In this document: positions 9,917-18,575 of the stretch, piece by piece | Layout of the letters: every line of letters begins with the position of its first letter | Position numbering within the stretch: position 1 is the first letter of the stretch | Source of the DNA: Flavobacteriales bacterium | GTDB lineage: Bacteria; Bacteroidota; Bacteroidia; Flavobacteriales; UBA1820 | DNA: 64,000 nucleotides | Assembly (NCBI GenBank): GCA_003150615.1 | Contig: QALN01000002.1 | Coordinates: 81,693-145,692 of the forward strand | Reading direction: 5' to 3' | Made by a program: the position numbers and the translations under genes | Notes under the pieces: model-generated | What the model was told of the DNA's origin: nothing | The model's input: the letters and a program-made list of their open reading frames with translations, nothing else | The model's database searches: none

Positions 9917-10471
9917 ATGGATGATAATTTAAAATTGTTTGAGAATCCTGATTTTGGGGATGTAAGAGTATTATTAGACGAGAAAAGCAATCCATGGTTT
10001 GTTGGTAATGACATAGCCAGATGTCTTGGTTATGAAAACTTAGGGAACGCTGTAAAAAGGTTTGTTGATGATGAGGATTCTATCATTCTTACAAGTGATT
10101 GTAAATCAATGGGGTTTAAAATAAACCCCCTTATAAATCAGGCTGTTAGGGAGATCAAATTAATCAATGAATCAGGGATGTATTCTTTGATTATGTCATC
10201 TAAGATGGAATCTGCCAAGAAATTCAAAAAATGGGTAACATCGGAGGTTCTTCCTTCTATTAGAAAAACAGGCTCCTATTCTATGCCATCAAAGAATGAA
10301 CTTCCATCTGATTATATAGAGGCATTAGAGGCTTTACTTAAATCGGAAAAGGAGAAGCGTGCGTTAGCTGAGGCGAAAAAAGCGGCAGAGGAAGCCAAAA
10401 GGATATCTGATAATATCATCAAAGAACAGGTTCCTATGGTTGAGTTTGCTAAGACAGCCGAAATAGCCTAA
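9917..10471 (+). CDS. Bro-N family antirepressor, N-terminal part (split gene)
   Basis: Start ATG 9917 follows the leader. Residues about 8-115 match the Bro-N DNA-binding domain: 'PWFVGNDIARCLGYENLGNAV' pattern, then 'LINESGMYSLIMSS' and 'FKKWVTSEVLPSIRKTGSY'. A coiled-coil region with Lys/Ala/Glu follows (about 135-170). Proteins of this type act as phage antirepressors or transcription regulators. The reading frame stops at TAA 10469-10471 in the middle of the usual linker to a KilAC-like domain, which continues in the same frame. Read as one, the gene would be 296 aa. Confidence 0.85.
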   Translation: MDDNLKLFENPDFGDVRVLLDEKSNPWFVGNDIARCLGYENLGNAVKRFVDDEDSIILTSDCKSMGFKINPLINQAVREIKLINESGMYSLIMSSKMESAKKFKKWVTSEVLPSIRKTGSYSMPSKNELPSDYIEALEALLKSEKEKRALAEAKKAAEEAKRISDNIIKEQVPMVEFAKTAEIA

Positions 10472-10480
10472 GAGACAGAT

Positions 10481-10807
10481 ATGTTGATCAGAGAGGTTCG
10501 GGAAAAGCTGGAGGCTCATGGGTATGATATAGCGGAGAAGAATCTTCGTATATTGCTTGAGGATAATAAGTTCTTCGCCAAAACCGGTAAGAGATGGTTG
10601 CTTTCCCAAAGGATGATAGATCGTGGTTACGCTCGTTACAGGTATCGTGATGACGATGAGTTCTATGGGACTAACACCGTCTATGTGACTCCTAAGGGAT
10701 TCCAGTGGATCGTGTCTAAGATATCTAGGGAATGGATGCCTAGGTTCTTGGAGTTGAAAGGTAGGGTTCTCAGTAGATCGGATAAAAATATTTTTGCTAA
10801 ACAATAA
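10481..10807 (+). CDS. KilAC/antirepressor C-terminal domain (split from 9917)
   Basis: Encodes 'MLIREVREKLEAHG...NLRILLEDNKFF' and 'VYVTPKGFQWI', the helix-turn-helix pattern of the antirepressor C-terminal domain. It is in the same frame as the Bro-N gene, separated only by one TAA and three codons. The ATG 9 bases after the stop could allow reinitiation and a two-subunit product. Alternatively a single substitution (for example CAA to TAA) broke one gene. No separate promoter is visible. Confidence 0.8.
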   Translation: MLIREVREKLEAHGYDIAEKNLRILLEDNKFFAKTGKRWLLSQRMIDRGYARYRYRDDDEFYGTNTVYVTPKGFQWIVSKISREWMPRFLELKGRVLSRSDKNIFAKQ

Positions 10808-10977
10808 GTTCCGTTTTTATAGTTTTAGGATTGAGTTTTTTGTTTGTCCGTGAGGATCGGCAAAATGATTTGTGCTTTTCAATAGAAACATAAGGTTTGT
10901 TATTATTGTTATTTGGCTCCCGTCCGCTCGTGAGAGTAGGCGGGATTTTCATATCTTTGTAACAAAACGATTTAGCT
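10808..10977 (+). promoter_or_regulatory. Intergenic: hairpin and promoter for the 745-aa gene
   Basis: A hairpin with CCCG/CGGG and CTC/GAG stems and a GTGA loop lies at 10919-10944, followed by ATTTTC; it may terminate the upstream unit. TATCTTTG at 10952-10959 is a good -7 element 18 bases before ATG 10978. The rest is AT-rich without a gene. Confidence 0.5.
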
Positions 10978-13215
10978 ATGGGTAGATCTTGTTATGTTAT
11001 AAAAAATAAGGAGGGTGGGGTAGATAATGTCCTTGCCCCGAACGACCAACCATCCGGATTATACCAAAGGGCGATGGAGGTGCTTGGTGACCAGAAGCAG
11101 GCCTTATCGGTCTGGGGTACGGCCTACTCCCCCGACTTCGTGTCTTTCTTTGGCGATTGGATGTCCATGCCATCAGAATACGGCTTAGATAGCAATGGGG
11201 AGCCTAGGTATGATGATGTCATGTCCTTTATCAAACAAAAGAATTATGCTGTGGGTAATTTCATGGCTGACGAGGTTAAGGATATCAATAATACCATTAC
11301 TTCCCTGGGCGTTGATAATATTAATGATCTTAACGATATGATCGTACCTAACTTCCTTTCCGGCGGTGATATATTCATCAACAGATATAATCTTGAACGA
11401 TCCGGGATGTATGATGCTGATGAGATTGATAATATCATGACTAACCGATTGGAGTATGAGCGGGTAAGGGATATGATGAGGAGGATTGTCGATTTTATGT
11501 CTGAGGGGGATCTCAATGAGAAGGATACATATTTCTTGTCCTCCGAATCAGGCCTTGGTGATGATTATATGATATATGAGGATGTGTATGATTCATTGGG
11601 AAAGAGAAGAGCCTTGAATCCAATAGAGGTAAGGGATACGATCATGAGGGCGGTAGGCGGTATCAGCGACCGCCGGGAGTTTGACCGGGCTTTCACCTCC
11701 GTCCCCTACCCTTCCTTGGCGCTCCGGTATCAGGAGGATCAGGATTACGCAGATCGGATGTATGACATGTATCGTAATATGACCCGTATGGAGGTTCGGA
11801 GTCAGGACGGAAATACGATTACCGACTCATATTCCAATAGCACCATACCGTATATCAGTATGCCTAAGGACATGAAAGGTCTAAGGGATAAGGTTGGGGA
11901 AATGATCAATATGGACGATTTTAAGGACATCAAGGATGTTGCCGGACGTCTATATGACATAGCCATGGATCTTTCCGATATGGGCGTTGATATAAGCGAG
12001 GCGATTAGCGATGAGATGGTTATATCTAGGCCGGAGGATATCCGTGACCTTATGGCATCGTTGGATGTCATGTTATCTTCTATACAGAATGGTGATCCGG
12101 TATATGATGACTTTATTTCCGATCTTGATAGGATAACAGGGAAAGGGAATCCGATATATGAGGTTCAGGATACTTACTTTACCGGGGATAGGATGGTGTA
12201 TGTAAGGTCCGGGAAAACATCTCCTTCCGATATGTATGACAGGAACATGTTGTATGTAGGTAGAAATATATACCATAACACGACCCCGATAACCGACACC
12301 GATCAGGCCTATGAGGTGCTGGCTGATATCGGGATAGCCCAGCCCTCGTACTTACCTACAGGCGTGGTTCCCCATGGGGCTTCTCGATCTGATATTGGCG
12401 TGGTCAAGGATAATATCAAGAAGTTGGTTATGGATAACATCTCATCCTCCAATACGGAGAGTATGATCCTTGCCAGATTGATATATCAACATCCCGTTAC
12501 CTCTAAGGTGGATGATGTCGATATTGATCGGGAGTTCAGGAGATACGAGGCTAGACAGGGGAAGGATCGGGATTTTATCAAATCCTGTATCTCGTTGAGG
12601 AAAATCCAGATCAAGGAAAGGTTAAAAAAATCGGATTTATATAATAATGTCTTGCGTTTCCTTGATTTTAATGGATTTTATAACGTATCTTTGAACCACC
12701 ATGACAGAGGTACGTTAAAAAACATAGAGATATCGTTGCCGGATGGTCAGGTAAGAGATCTGTTGTTTGATGTGGCTATCGAGTCCAGCGACAGCAGCAT
12801 GAGGGATCTTTTCTATCTGGATAGACAGGATAGGATGATGGATGTCGGGTTTTACAGGTATCTGTACCAAAGGAATCCGGGCCTGCTCCGGGAGGTCAAC
12901 GGCGGTGTCGAGGCGAGACCGGACGGCTTGTTCTTGGCTCGTGGAAGGTATGATGATTTCGTGTCTTTCCAATCTGGTCTATATGAGAAGGTGGGTGAGA
13001 CGGTTAATGGCGGGATATATAGCTTCGTGGATAATTTTATATATTCGGACCCATCATCATATCAGGATAGTATGGTACGAAAGATAGGTGACGTTACGGT
13101 AAGAAGTGACGATAACCGTCTATCAAGGGTAGAGGATAATCCCTCATCCAGTAAGATAATTAATGAATACACTGCTAATACAAATAGGTTGATGCGAGAT
13201 TTTTCATGTAATTAA
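10978..13215 (+). CDS. Large phage protein sharing an N-terminal module with the 2148-aa giant (745 aa)
   Basis: Residues about 1-62 ('SCYVIKN', 'VLAPN', 'SGLYQRAMEVLGD', ending 'FFGDW') are clearly the same module as residues 1-62 of the protein at 22374. The rest is Asp/Arg/Met/Tyr-rich with no recognised domain and no membrane segment. It has its own promoter and is followed by a hairpin terminator. A virion or co-injected protein is plausible because the shared module may be a packaging or targeting tag; this is inference. Confidence 0.7.
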   Translation: MGRSCYVIKNKEGGVDNVLAPNDQPSGLYQRAMEVLGDQKQALSVWGTAYSPDFVSFFGDWMSMPSEYGLDSNGEPRYDDVMSFIKQKNYAVGNFMADEVKDINNTITSLGVDNINDLNDMIVPNFLSGGDIFINRYNLERSGMYDADEIDNIMTNRLEYERVRDMMRRIVDFMSEGDLNEKDTYFLSSESGLGDDYMIYEDVYDSLGKRRALNPIEVRDTIMRAVGGISDRREFDRAFTSVPYPSLALRYQEDQDYADRMYDMYRNMTRMEVRSQDGNTITDSYSNSTIPYISMPKDMKGLRDKVGEMINMDDFKDIKDVAGRLYDIAMDLSDMGVDISEAISDEMVISRPEDIRDLMASLDVMLSSIQNGDPVYDDFISDLDRITGKGNPIYEVQDTYFTGDRMVYVRSGKTSPSDMYDRNMLYVGRNIYHNTTPITDTDQAYEVLADIGIAQPSYLPTGVVPHGASRSDIGVVKDNIKKLVMDNISSSNTESMILARLIYQHPVTSKVDDVDIDREFRRYEARQGKDRDFIKSCISLRKIQIKERLKKSDLYNNVLRFLDFNGFYNVSLNHHDRGTLKNIEISLPDGQVRDLLFDVAIESSDSSMRDLFYLDRQDRMMDVGFYRYLYQRNPGLLREVNGGVEARPDGLFLARGRYDDFVSFQSGLYEKVGETVNGGIYSFVDNFIYSDPSSYQDSMVRKIGDVTVRSDDNRLSRVEDNPSSSKIINEYTANTNRLMRDFSCN

Positions 13216-13225
13216 TCTCTCTTTG

Positions 13226-13245
13226 ACGTCGTGAGACGTTTTCTT
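13226..13245 (+). terminator. Intrinsic terminator after the 745-aa gene
   Basis: ACGTC (13226-13230) and GACGT (13235-13239) form a stem with a GTGA tetraloop, followed by TTTTCTTTC, 11 bases after the stop codon. Confidence 0.6.
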
Positions 13246-13281
13246 TCGAGCATTGAAACATCGAATTTATAGATTTGCATG

Positions 13282-13317
13282 AATCCGGGCCGTAGTGATA
13301 CGTTCCGGATTTTTTTG
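13282..13317 (+). terminator. Second intrinsic terminator
   Basis: AATCCGG (13282-13288) pairs with CCGGATT (13305-13311), followed by a run of T. A -7-like TAGATTTG (13270-13277) lies immediately upstream, so a very short transcript could begin and end here. Confidence 0.6.
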
Positions 13318-13418
13318 TCTTGTACCGGTTCTTATTAATACCAATTGCATGACATGACGTGCCTTGATGGTGACATATATCACGATCCCAGGATTATTAA
13401 TTTTTGAACTTTGTAACG

Positions 13419-13440
13419 CCCGCCATCAGGTGGGTTTATT
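13419..13440 (+). terminator. Hairpin with T-rich tail before the 13487 gene
   Basis: CCCGCC (13419-13424) pairs with GGTGGG (13429-13434) around an ATCA loop, followed by TTTATTATT. It may be a third terminator or an attenuator in the leader of the next gene. The 271-base gap 13216-13486 holds only these hairpins and no gene. Confidence 0.5.
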
Positions 13441-13486
13441 ATTAATTCAAAAATAAATAGACATAGGTACAAGTGGAGACAAAATC

Positions 13487-14488
13487 GTGCTGTTAGACGG
13501 CATGGGTTCCGGGAGCGGTAGCGCCGCTAACGGTTTATTATCTATGATTCCGGGTATGTTTACCAGCCTTTTGGGTGGAAATAAGATGGATCCGAATCTA
13601 GTCGCGGCGTTGATGAACGGCCGTAACAACCAAGACCAGTTCGGAGGAGCCAACGGCTGGTGGTTATGGATCATCGTCCTGTTCTGGTTGTGGGGCGGAC
13701 GTGGCTTCGGAAATGGCTTTGGCAATAGCAATGAATGTTGCGCTAACGGTCTTCCGGCTCAATTGAACAACGACTATGGTCGTGAGTTACTGATGCAGGC
13801 TATCCAAGGTAACAGAAGCGCTATCGACCAGATCTCTAACGCCCTTAACTGTTCTACCTCTCAATTACAAAACGCTATCTGTAACGTACAAGGCGCTATT
13901 GATAAGGTGGCCGGTCAGGTAGGTATGACTTCTCAGGCCGTTATCAACGCCGTACAGCAACAAGGATGTGAGATCGGTAACCAGATTAGCGCATGTTGCT
14001 GCAACTTACAAAGCGCTATGGCTAGTGGATTTAACAACATCCAACATTCGTTAGACACCGTAGGATGTAATATCCAGAACGCTATCACCCGTCAGGGATA
14101 TGAGAATCAGTTGGCTATTACCGGTCAGACGAACGTATTGCAGAACAACTTGACTAACGGCTTCAATAACGTTATTCAATCCAACCAAGCCCAGACTCAG
14201 GCGTTGGCTGCTAAGATAGATCTTCAAACTCAAATCATCAATGACAAGTTCTGTCAACTTGAGATGCGTGAGATGCAGAATACTATCCAACAGCTTCGTG
14301 AGGAGAAACAGGCTTTGGCTACTTCCGCCATCACCCAACAACAGACACAGAACATCGTTAGCCAGTTAGCTCCAAAGGCTCCGGTTCCAGCCTACGTTGT
14401 ACAGAACCCGGGTTGCTGCTATACTCCTACCGTAAGGGTGGCTAACGAATGTGGATGCGCTTGCGGCACTACTAACGCCGTATTATAA
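13487..14488 (+). CDS. Cys/Gln/Asn-rich phage structural protein with one hydrophobic segment (333 aa)
   Basis: Starts at GTG 13487 (GGAG upstream) or ATG 13502. Residues about 57-71 are a Trp-rich hydrophobic stretch ('WWLWIIVLFWLWGG'). Residues 90-210 hold repeating units of the type 'LQNAICNVQGAIDKV' and 'CEIGNQISACCCNLQ', i.e. an amphipathic repeat with regularly placed Cys. The tail again has Cys clusters ('GCCY', 'CGCACG'). Comparable proteins occur in many gut phages next to small structural genes. The exact role is unknown. Confidence 0.7.
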   Translation: MLLDGMGSGSGSAANGLLSMIPGMFTSLLGGNKMDPNLVAALMNGRNNQDQFGGANGWWLWIIVLFWLWGGRGFGNGFGNSNECCANGLPAQLNNDYGRELLMQAIQGNRSAIDQISNALNCSTSQLQNAICNVQGAIDKVAGQVGMTSQAVINAVQQQGCEIGNQISACCCNLQSAMASGFNNIQHSLDTVGCNIQNAITRQGYENQLAITGQTNVLQNNLTNGFNNVIQSNQAQTQALAAKIDLQTQIINDKFCQLEMREMQNTIQQLREEKQALATSAITQQQTQNIVSQLAPKAPVPAYVVQNPGCCYTPTVRVANECGCACGTTNAVL

Positions 14489-14502
14489 GAAAGGGGGACA
14501 AT

Positions 14503-14985
14503 ATGGCTGATTTCAGAGGATATATGATCGGTTCATTCGCCTCCTCTCGTCTTGACAGGGGAGGCATCCCGGTAGTAGCCACTACTGGAAAGGTATCTGA
14601 CGCTTCTGCGGCCGAACCTACGGTTGATTTTGGCATCAATCCGTGTCAGTGGAACTCACTACCTCCGGAAGGAATATTGTTATGGAAAGTCCGTCATCCG
14701 GTGACGGAGACAGAGGCTAGTTATCCCGCCACGATCGTTCTTCCGTCTGGCTTATCCACTACCACTCCTATTACGGTATCCAACGCCGGGGTTATCGTCA
14801 ACAAGACACCTATAGTGGATAAGGTTGGGGCACATATGACAGGGCAGGATATTACGACTCCCGTGGCTTCTAGTGATCCTATAGTAGGGGCCTACACCGA
14901 GCATCTTGTGTATTATAACAAATGCACCGGCGTGTTCAGGATGTTGGGTCATACGGCTACGGCGGCTACCGCCCCTAGCGCATGA
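14503..14985 (+). CDS. Probable small virion protein (160 aa)
   Basis: Follows the previous gene by 14 bases with GGGGGACA upstream of ATG. Thr/Ala/Val/Pro-rich beta-type composition without signal peptide or catalytic motif, as expected for a decoration, fibre or tail accessory protein. I do not recognise the family. Part of a compact cluster (13.5-16.3 kb) of structural-looking genes. Confidence 0.65.
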   Translation: MADFRGYMIGSFASSRLDRGGIPVVATTGKVSDASAAEPTVDFGINPCQWNSLPPEGILLWKVRHPVTETEASYPATIVLPSGLSTTTPITVSNAGVIVNKTPIVDKVGAHMTGQDITTPVASSDPIVGAYTEHLVYYNKCTGVFRMLGHTATAATAPSA

Positions 14986-15042
14986 ATTTACTAAGAAAGA
15001 ACAGGGAGGGTAACCTCCCTCCCATTTAAAAAGATCGTTATT

Positions 15043-15531
15043 ATGTTTAAGGATTTAAAGAAAGGATATCAGGTTTATACGTTGGATACCTCAGGGGTTC
15101 CTAAATTCTTTATGGGTACGGTGGTTAACGTCTCGGAGCCTAGGTTCGCCCAGTCCCAGTTAGGTCAGTATCAGCAGTTGCAAGATCGGGTTATGGATCT
15201 TACTATAGAGGTGGACGGGAAGTCCATGACATACGTAGTTCCAGAGAACCAGAACGTGGCTATGGCCAACGGCATTACGCTAGCCTGCTCCGTGGATCCG
15301 ATAATGAACCACCTGAACGCCATGAAACGAACCAGTACGGATATCGTGAATAGCGTGGATAAGAATAAGGAGATCATAGAGGCATGCGACAGTATCTTGG
15401 AGGATATCAATCCTACTTTTAAGCAGACTAAGGATCAAGACCGAAAGATTAAGAATCTTGAGGAGAAGGTCGATAGGATGGGGTCTTCTTTCGATGAGTT
15501 AAAAGAGTTGTTAATTAAAAAATTAGGTTAA
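15043..15531 (+). CDS. Hypothetical structural-cluster protein with C-terminal coiled coil (162 aa)
   Basis: N-terminal half is beta-rich ('GYQVYTLDTSGVPKFFMGTV', 'VDGKSMTYVVPENQNVA'). The C-terminal third is a predicted coiled coil ('DRKIKNLEEKVDRMGSSFDELKE'). It ends one base before the next gene. No family recognised. Confidence 0.65.
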   Translation: MFKDLKKGYQVYTLDTSGVPKFFMGTVVNVSEPRFAQSQLGQYQQLQDRVMDLTIEVDGKSMTYVVPENQNVAMANGITLACSVDPIMNHLNAMKRTSTDIVNSVDKNKEIIEACDSILEDINPTFKQTKDQDRKIKNLEEKVDRMGSSFDELKELLIKKLG

Positions 15532-15532
15532 G

Positions 15533-15898
15533 ATGAGAGTTATAGATTTAGGCAACGGCCAAGAGGAATATGATGATGAGATCTACGACCGCAGAGGCGG
15601 TAGGGGACGCTCACGCCGCTCCGACGGCACTTATATGGGTTACGATGGTGGCGTATATGATCATTACGGTAAGGAACGTGACGGGATGATGGAGGAGCTT
15701 GAGCGCCGTGAGCGTGATCTCGAAAGACGCGAGAGGGAACTGGAGCGTAACGAGCGGGAGCTTGAGAAACGTCAAAGACATCATGAGCGGGAGGATGAGA
15801 TGTACCGTAAGGGATGGTTTGGCGAGCGTGACATCCGTGACGAGTACGATGGTACGGAACCTTATATGCGTAGAGGTAGGAGAAGTCGTTACTACTGA
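15533..15898 (+). CDS. Arg/Asp/Glu/Tyr-rich coiled-coil protein, N-terminal part of a split gene
   Basis: 121 residues. After an Arg/Gly/Asp/Tyr-rich head comes a single-helix-like run of Glu/Arg heptads ('ERRERDLERRERELERNERE', about 55-85). It ends at TGA 15896-15898, but the frame stays open for a further 128 codons that carry a conserved-looking helical domain with no ATG of its own. In other gut phages a charged Arg/Tyr/Asp head and such a helical domain form one protein, which suggests these are two halves of one gene. Confidence 0.75.
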   Translation: MRVIDLGNGQEEYDDEIYDRRGGRGRSRRSDGTYMGYDGGVYDHYGKERDGMMEELERRERDLERRERELERNERELEKRQRHHEREDEMYRKGWFGERDIRDEYDGTEPYMRRGRRSRYY

Positions 15899-16285
15899 GG
15901 AGCAGACGCTGATGACCCGGATTATAAGCGGTATATAGACACCCATGGATATCACTTTTCCAAGGAGTTGGCTAGGGAGGCCGCCGATAAGATGCTTAAC
16001 GCCGACGGATCCAAGAGAAGATGGACGATGGAGGATGCTAAGCAGATGTTCGATAAATGCGGGGCTAAGAAACCTGATAACGCTACGTGGGGAGATATCC
16101 AATATCTGTTCGCTATGTTCTATAGCGACTACTTTCCTAAGGTATTGGATTGCGACCAGAAAATAGTCAAGGCTGTCTTGGCTTATCTGGAAGACCCTGA
16201 CGCCCCGGAAGGGACGGCGTTCGTAAGGTATCTGGCGGTGCGGTGCTTCGTCGGTGACACAATCAAATGGAGTGATATGATTTAG
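15899..16285 (+). pseudogene. Helical C-terminal domain cut off from 15533 by TGA
   Basis: Same frame as 15533-15898. Reads 'DDPDYKRYIDTHGYHFSKEL', then 'MLNADGSKRRWTMEDA' and 'YLFAMFYSDYF', ending at TAG 16285. The only possible bacterial start is TTG 15968, which would drop about 20 residues that look like part of the fold. Either TGA is read through, translation restarts at TTG, or the gene is broken (for example CGA to TGA). Joined, 15533-16285 is 251 codons. Confidence 0.65.
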
Positions 16286-16303
16286 TTTGATACAACGTTG
16301 GAG

Positions 16304-16345
16304 AACCCTGTCGGCGATAGAATACCGATGGGGTTTCTTTTTTGT
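16304..16345 (+). terminator. Intrinsic terminator of the 13.5-16.3 kb cluster
   Basis: AACCC and CGG (16304-16314) pair with CCG and GGGTT (16325-16335), followed by TCTTTTTTG. Confidence 0.7.
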
Positions 16346-16371
16346 TAAGTATCTTATTATCGTTACATTTG
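16341..16371 (+). promoter_or_regulatory. Promoter (TTTG, 19-base spacer, TACATTTG)
   Basis: TTTG at 16341-16344 and TACATTTG at 16364-16371 give an ideal Bacteroides spacing. It drives the gene at 16521 through an untranslated leader of about 145 bases. Confidence 0.65.
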
Positions 16372-16414
16372 TCAGGAGTAGGTCTTTTTGTTCATAGGTA
16401 GGGCGGGCGGGAAT

Positions 16415-16487
16415 GAAAAAAGGATATCCTCACGGACACCCTTCCCCTTGGTTGAAAATCACTTAGAACATTATGAGTTACTACTAC
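16415..16487 (-). ncRNA. Possible small antisense RNA within the leader of the 16521 gene
   Basis: On the minus strand TATATTTGCGGTGT (-7 element at 16492-16499) has the same bases as the start of leader copy 2. About 50 bases later a perfect terminator-like hairpin occurs: GGGTGTCC (16434-16441) with GGATATCC (16422-16429), loop GTGA, then six U. A transcript of about 70 nt would be antisense to the leader of the 16521 gene. No good -33 element is seen. Confidence 0.4.
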
Positions 16488-16520
16488 ACCGCAAATATAG
16501 ATAAATAAACGTGAATAGCA

Positions 16521-16850
16521 ATGGGTAAGGGGTATTATTGGATAGAACCTGTGGATCGGACGTTAAATGATTTTCAGTTTTATAAGGCTCGTATCGTGGG
16601 TGATCCTGAATATGACGAGAAGCATCATCGTGTTATATTAAGGACGGATAAGTATTTCCCGGTAGGAAGTATCTTCCATGTCCTTAATGATCCGGAGATG
16701 TTCGTTATAGAGAGGAAATTTAAGACATGGGGGAATAAGTATGTCATTAAGCCTTGTGAAGGTGAATGGGAATGGGAGTCTGTCCAGAAACTTAAAGACA
16801 AGGCTATTATATTCCGTAGCGGATTCCTGCACGGGGGCGGCAGTTTCTGA
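16521..16850 (+). CDS. Hypothetical protein (109 aa)
   Basis: ATG 16521, Trp/Tyr/Lys-rich, no signal peptide; contains 'YFPVGSIFHVLNDPEMFVIE', a small beta-barrel-like pattern. Sits alone between a terminator and the tail-fibre promoter, with a long leader. No family recognised. Confidence 0.65.
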   Translation: MGKGYYWIEPVDRTLNDFQFYKARIVGDPEYDEKHHRVILRTDKYFPVGSIFHVLNDPEMFVIERKFKTWGNKYVIKPCEGEWEWESVQKLKDKAIIFRSGFLHGGGSF

Positions 16851-16865
16851 CACTTACCCGTATCT

Positions 16866-16875
16866 CCCCCCCCCC
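16866..16875 (+). repeat. Poly-C tract (C10) upstream of tail-fibre promoter
   Basis: Ten consecutive C, unusual in this AT-rich sequence, end 28 bases before the -7 element TATATTTG (16904-16911) of the tail-fibre gene. Such tracts change length by slippage. Confidence 0.7.
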
Positions 16876-16903
16876 TCGATTTCTTGGTATTTATGTATAT
16901 AAC

Positions 16904-16911
16904 TATATTTG
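16904..16911 (+). promoter_or_regulatory. Promoter -7 element TATATTTG for the tail fibre
   Basis: Exact TAnnTTTG match, with TTG at 16884-16886 as a possible -33 element and ATG 20 bases downstream. Confidence 0.6.
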
Positions 16912-16930
16912 AGCAAAAAATAAGTTTGAT

Positions 16931-18565
16931 ATGGAAGATTTTCAAGGTAAATACAATGGTAAGCAGATAGAGCAGCTTTTGGATAAGGCTAATGATATTG
17001 ATCTTACCAAATATGCTCTTAAGACGGATAATGCCCCTACCGCCACGAAATTACAGGCGGCTAGAACCATAGCGCTGTCCGGGGCTGTTACCGGTAGTGT
17101 CTCATCGGACTTCGGAGACAACGTAACTATCTCCACGACATTGGCCAATTTTGATGCCTCTAAGATCGCGTCCGGAACCATCAGCATAGATAGGTTGCCT
17201 AAAGCAGCCTTAGAGAGAATGGTCGTGGTTGCTGATGATACGGCAAGGTTTAAACTTACTACAGCCACGGCTCAGGTCGGGGACACGGTTAAGGTAACGG
17301 CCACGAATAAGATGTATCTGGTCAAGGATGATAGTAAGTTGAATACCGAGGATGGTTACGAGCCTTATACGGCAAGTTCGGCGTCATCTGTGCCATGGTC
17401 TGGAGTGACCGGCAAACCTAACACCTTCGCTCCACCTACGGCGGCGGCCTCCACCTTAGGTGGCGTAAAGGTAGGATACACGACTTCTGGCAAGAACTAT
17501 AAGTTACAGGTTGACGCTTCTGGTAACGCTTTTGTTAATGTTCCATGGACAGATAATAATACGACCTATAATCAGGCCACGGCTGACACTTTAGGATTGG
17601 TTAAGATCGGTTATACCTCTAGTGGGAAGAACTATGCCGTATCCTTGGATGCTAATGGTAAGATGTATGTGAATGTCCCTTGGACTGACAATAACACGAC
17701 TTACACCCAAGCCACGAGCGATAATCTGGGTCTTGTTAAGATCGGATACTCTGCCAATGGCAAGAATTATCCGGTAGAGCTGGATAGTAGCGGAAAGATG
17801 TATGTTAATGTGCCTTGGACAGACACTAATACGACGTATGGTGTTGTAGGAGCTAACGGGTCTACAGGTCTGGTAAAGAACGGGAGTACGGTAACCAGCG
17901 CTTCTGGCTATACCGCCTGTCCTATTGTCAGTGGTGTCCCTTATTATAAAGACACTAATACCACTTACGCCAATATGAAGGCAGCTACGGCTTCAGCGGC
18001 TGGTGCTGCGGGATTGGTCCCGGCTCCCGCAGCGGGGAAACAGACGTCTTTTCTTCGTGGCGATGGAACATGGGTCGTGCCTACCAATACCACGTACGGG
18101 TTGGCCTCCACTTCCGCCAACGGCTTATTGAGACAGCTTAATGGTAGCACCTCTAATTTTATGCGTGGAGATGGTACATGGGCTACCCCTCCTAACACGA
18201 CATATGCCGTGGCCAACGAATCCACTAATGGATTGATGGCGGCCGCCGATAAGAAGACCGTGAACAGGCTTATAGGAGTTAATACGGTCACGACATTAGC
18301 CAACCTGCCTATCACCAAGAGAAGTATCACGGCCACGCTATCAGCGGCTACCACCCTATCCGTGGCGTCAGGTATGCAGATAGGAGAGGAGCTGATGATC
18401 AGGTGTGTCCCGTCTGCGGCCTTTACTCAAGCCATACCAAATTCAGGAGCTTATGTAAGCATGAGTGGTACTTCTATAATCACTACAGCTAACAAGCCTT
18501 TCGAGATAAATATCTGGTGTTACGCTTCAGGCAAGTATAGCATCGCCGTTAAAGAACAAGATTAA
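16931..18565 (+). CDS. Tail fibre / receptor-binding protein with tandem repeats (544 aa)
   Basis: N-terminus 'MEDFQGKYNGKQIEQLLDK' is a typical virion-attachment start. Residues about 172-310 contain three near-identical repeats of about 46 residues of the pattern 'GLVKIGY..GKNY.V.LD..GK.YVNVPWTDNNTTY'. Further fibre-type motifs follow ('TSFLRGDGTWVVP', 'NFMRGDGTWATP'). Thr, Ser and Ala dominate, as usual in trimeric beta-structured fibres. It probably recognises the cell-surface receptor. Preceded by a C10 tract and promoter; followed 10 bases later by a second adhesin-type gene. Confidence 0.8.
   Translation: MEDFQGKYNGKQIEQLLDKANDIDLTKYALKTDNAPTATKLQAARTIALSGAVTGSVSSDFGDNVTISTTLANFDASKIASGTISIDRLPKAALERMVVVADDTARFKLTTATAQVGDTVKVTATNKMYLVKDDSKLNTEDGYEPYTASSASSVPWSGVTGKPNTFAPPTAAASTLGGVKVGYTTSGKNYKLQVDASGNAFVNVPWTDNNTTYNQATADTLGLVKIGYTSSGKNYAVSLDANGKMYVNVPWTDNNTTYTQATSDNLGLVKIGYSANGKNYPVELDSSGKMYVNVPWTDTNTTYGVVGANGSTGLVKNGSTVTSASGYTACPIVSGVPYYKDTNTTYANMKAATASAAGAAGLVPAPAAGKQTSFLRGDGTWVVPTNTTYGLASTSANGLLRQLNGSTSNFMRGDGTWATPPNTTYAVANESTNGLMAAADKKTVNRLIGVNTVTTLANLPITKRSITATLSAATTLSVASGMQIGEELMIRCVPSAAFTQAIPNSGAYVSMSGTSIITTANKPFEINIWCYASGKYSIAVKEQD
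17449..17860 (+). repeat. Three in-frame tandem repeats of about 138 bases in the tail fibre
   Basis: Each unit encodes Leu-Gly-(Leu/Gly)-Val-Lys ... Val-Pro-Trp-Thr-Asp-(Asn/Thr)-Asn-Thr-Thr-Tyr. Spacing of the Leu-Gly codons near 17455, 17591 and 17729 gives the period. Unequal recombination could change copy number. Confidence 0.75.
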
Positions 18566-18575
18566 AGAATAGATT

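Noticed and set aside
13270..13317. Independent small RNA between promoter-like TAGATTTG and the next terminator
   Set aside because: The transcript would be only about 40 nt, mostly the terminator hairpin, and the -33 element is poor.
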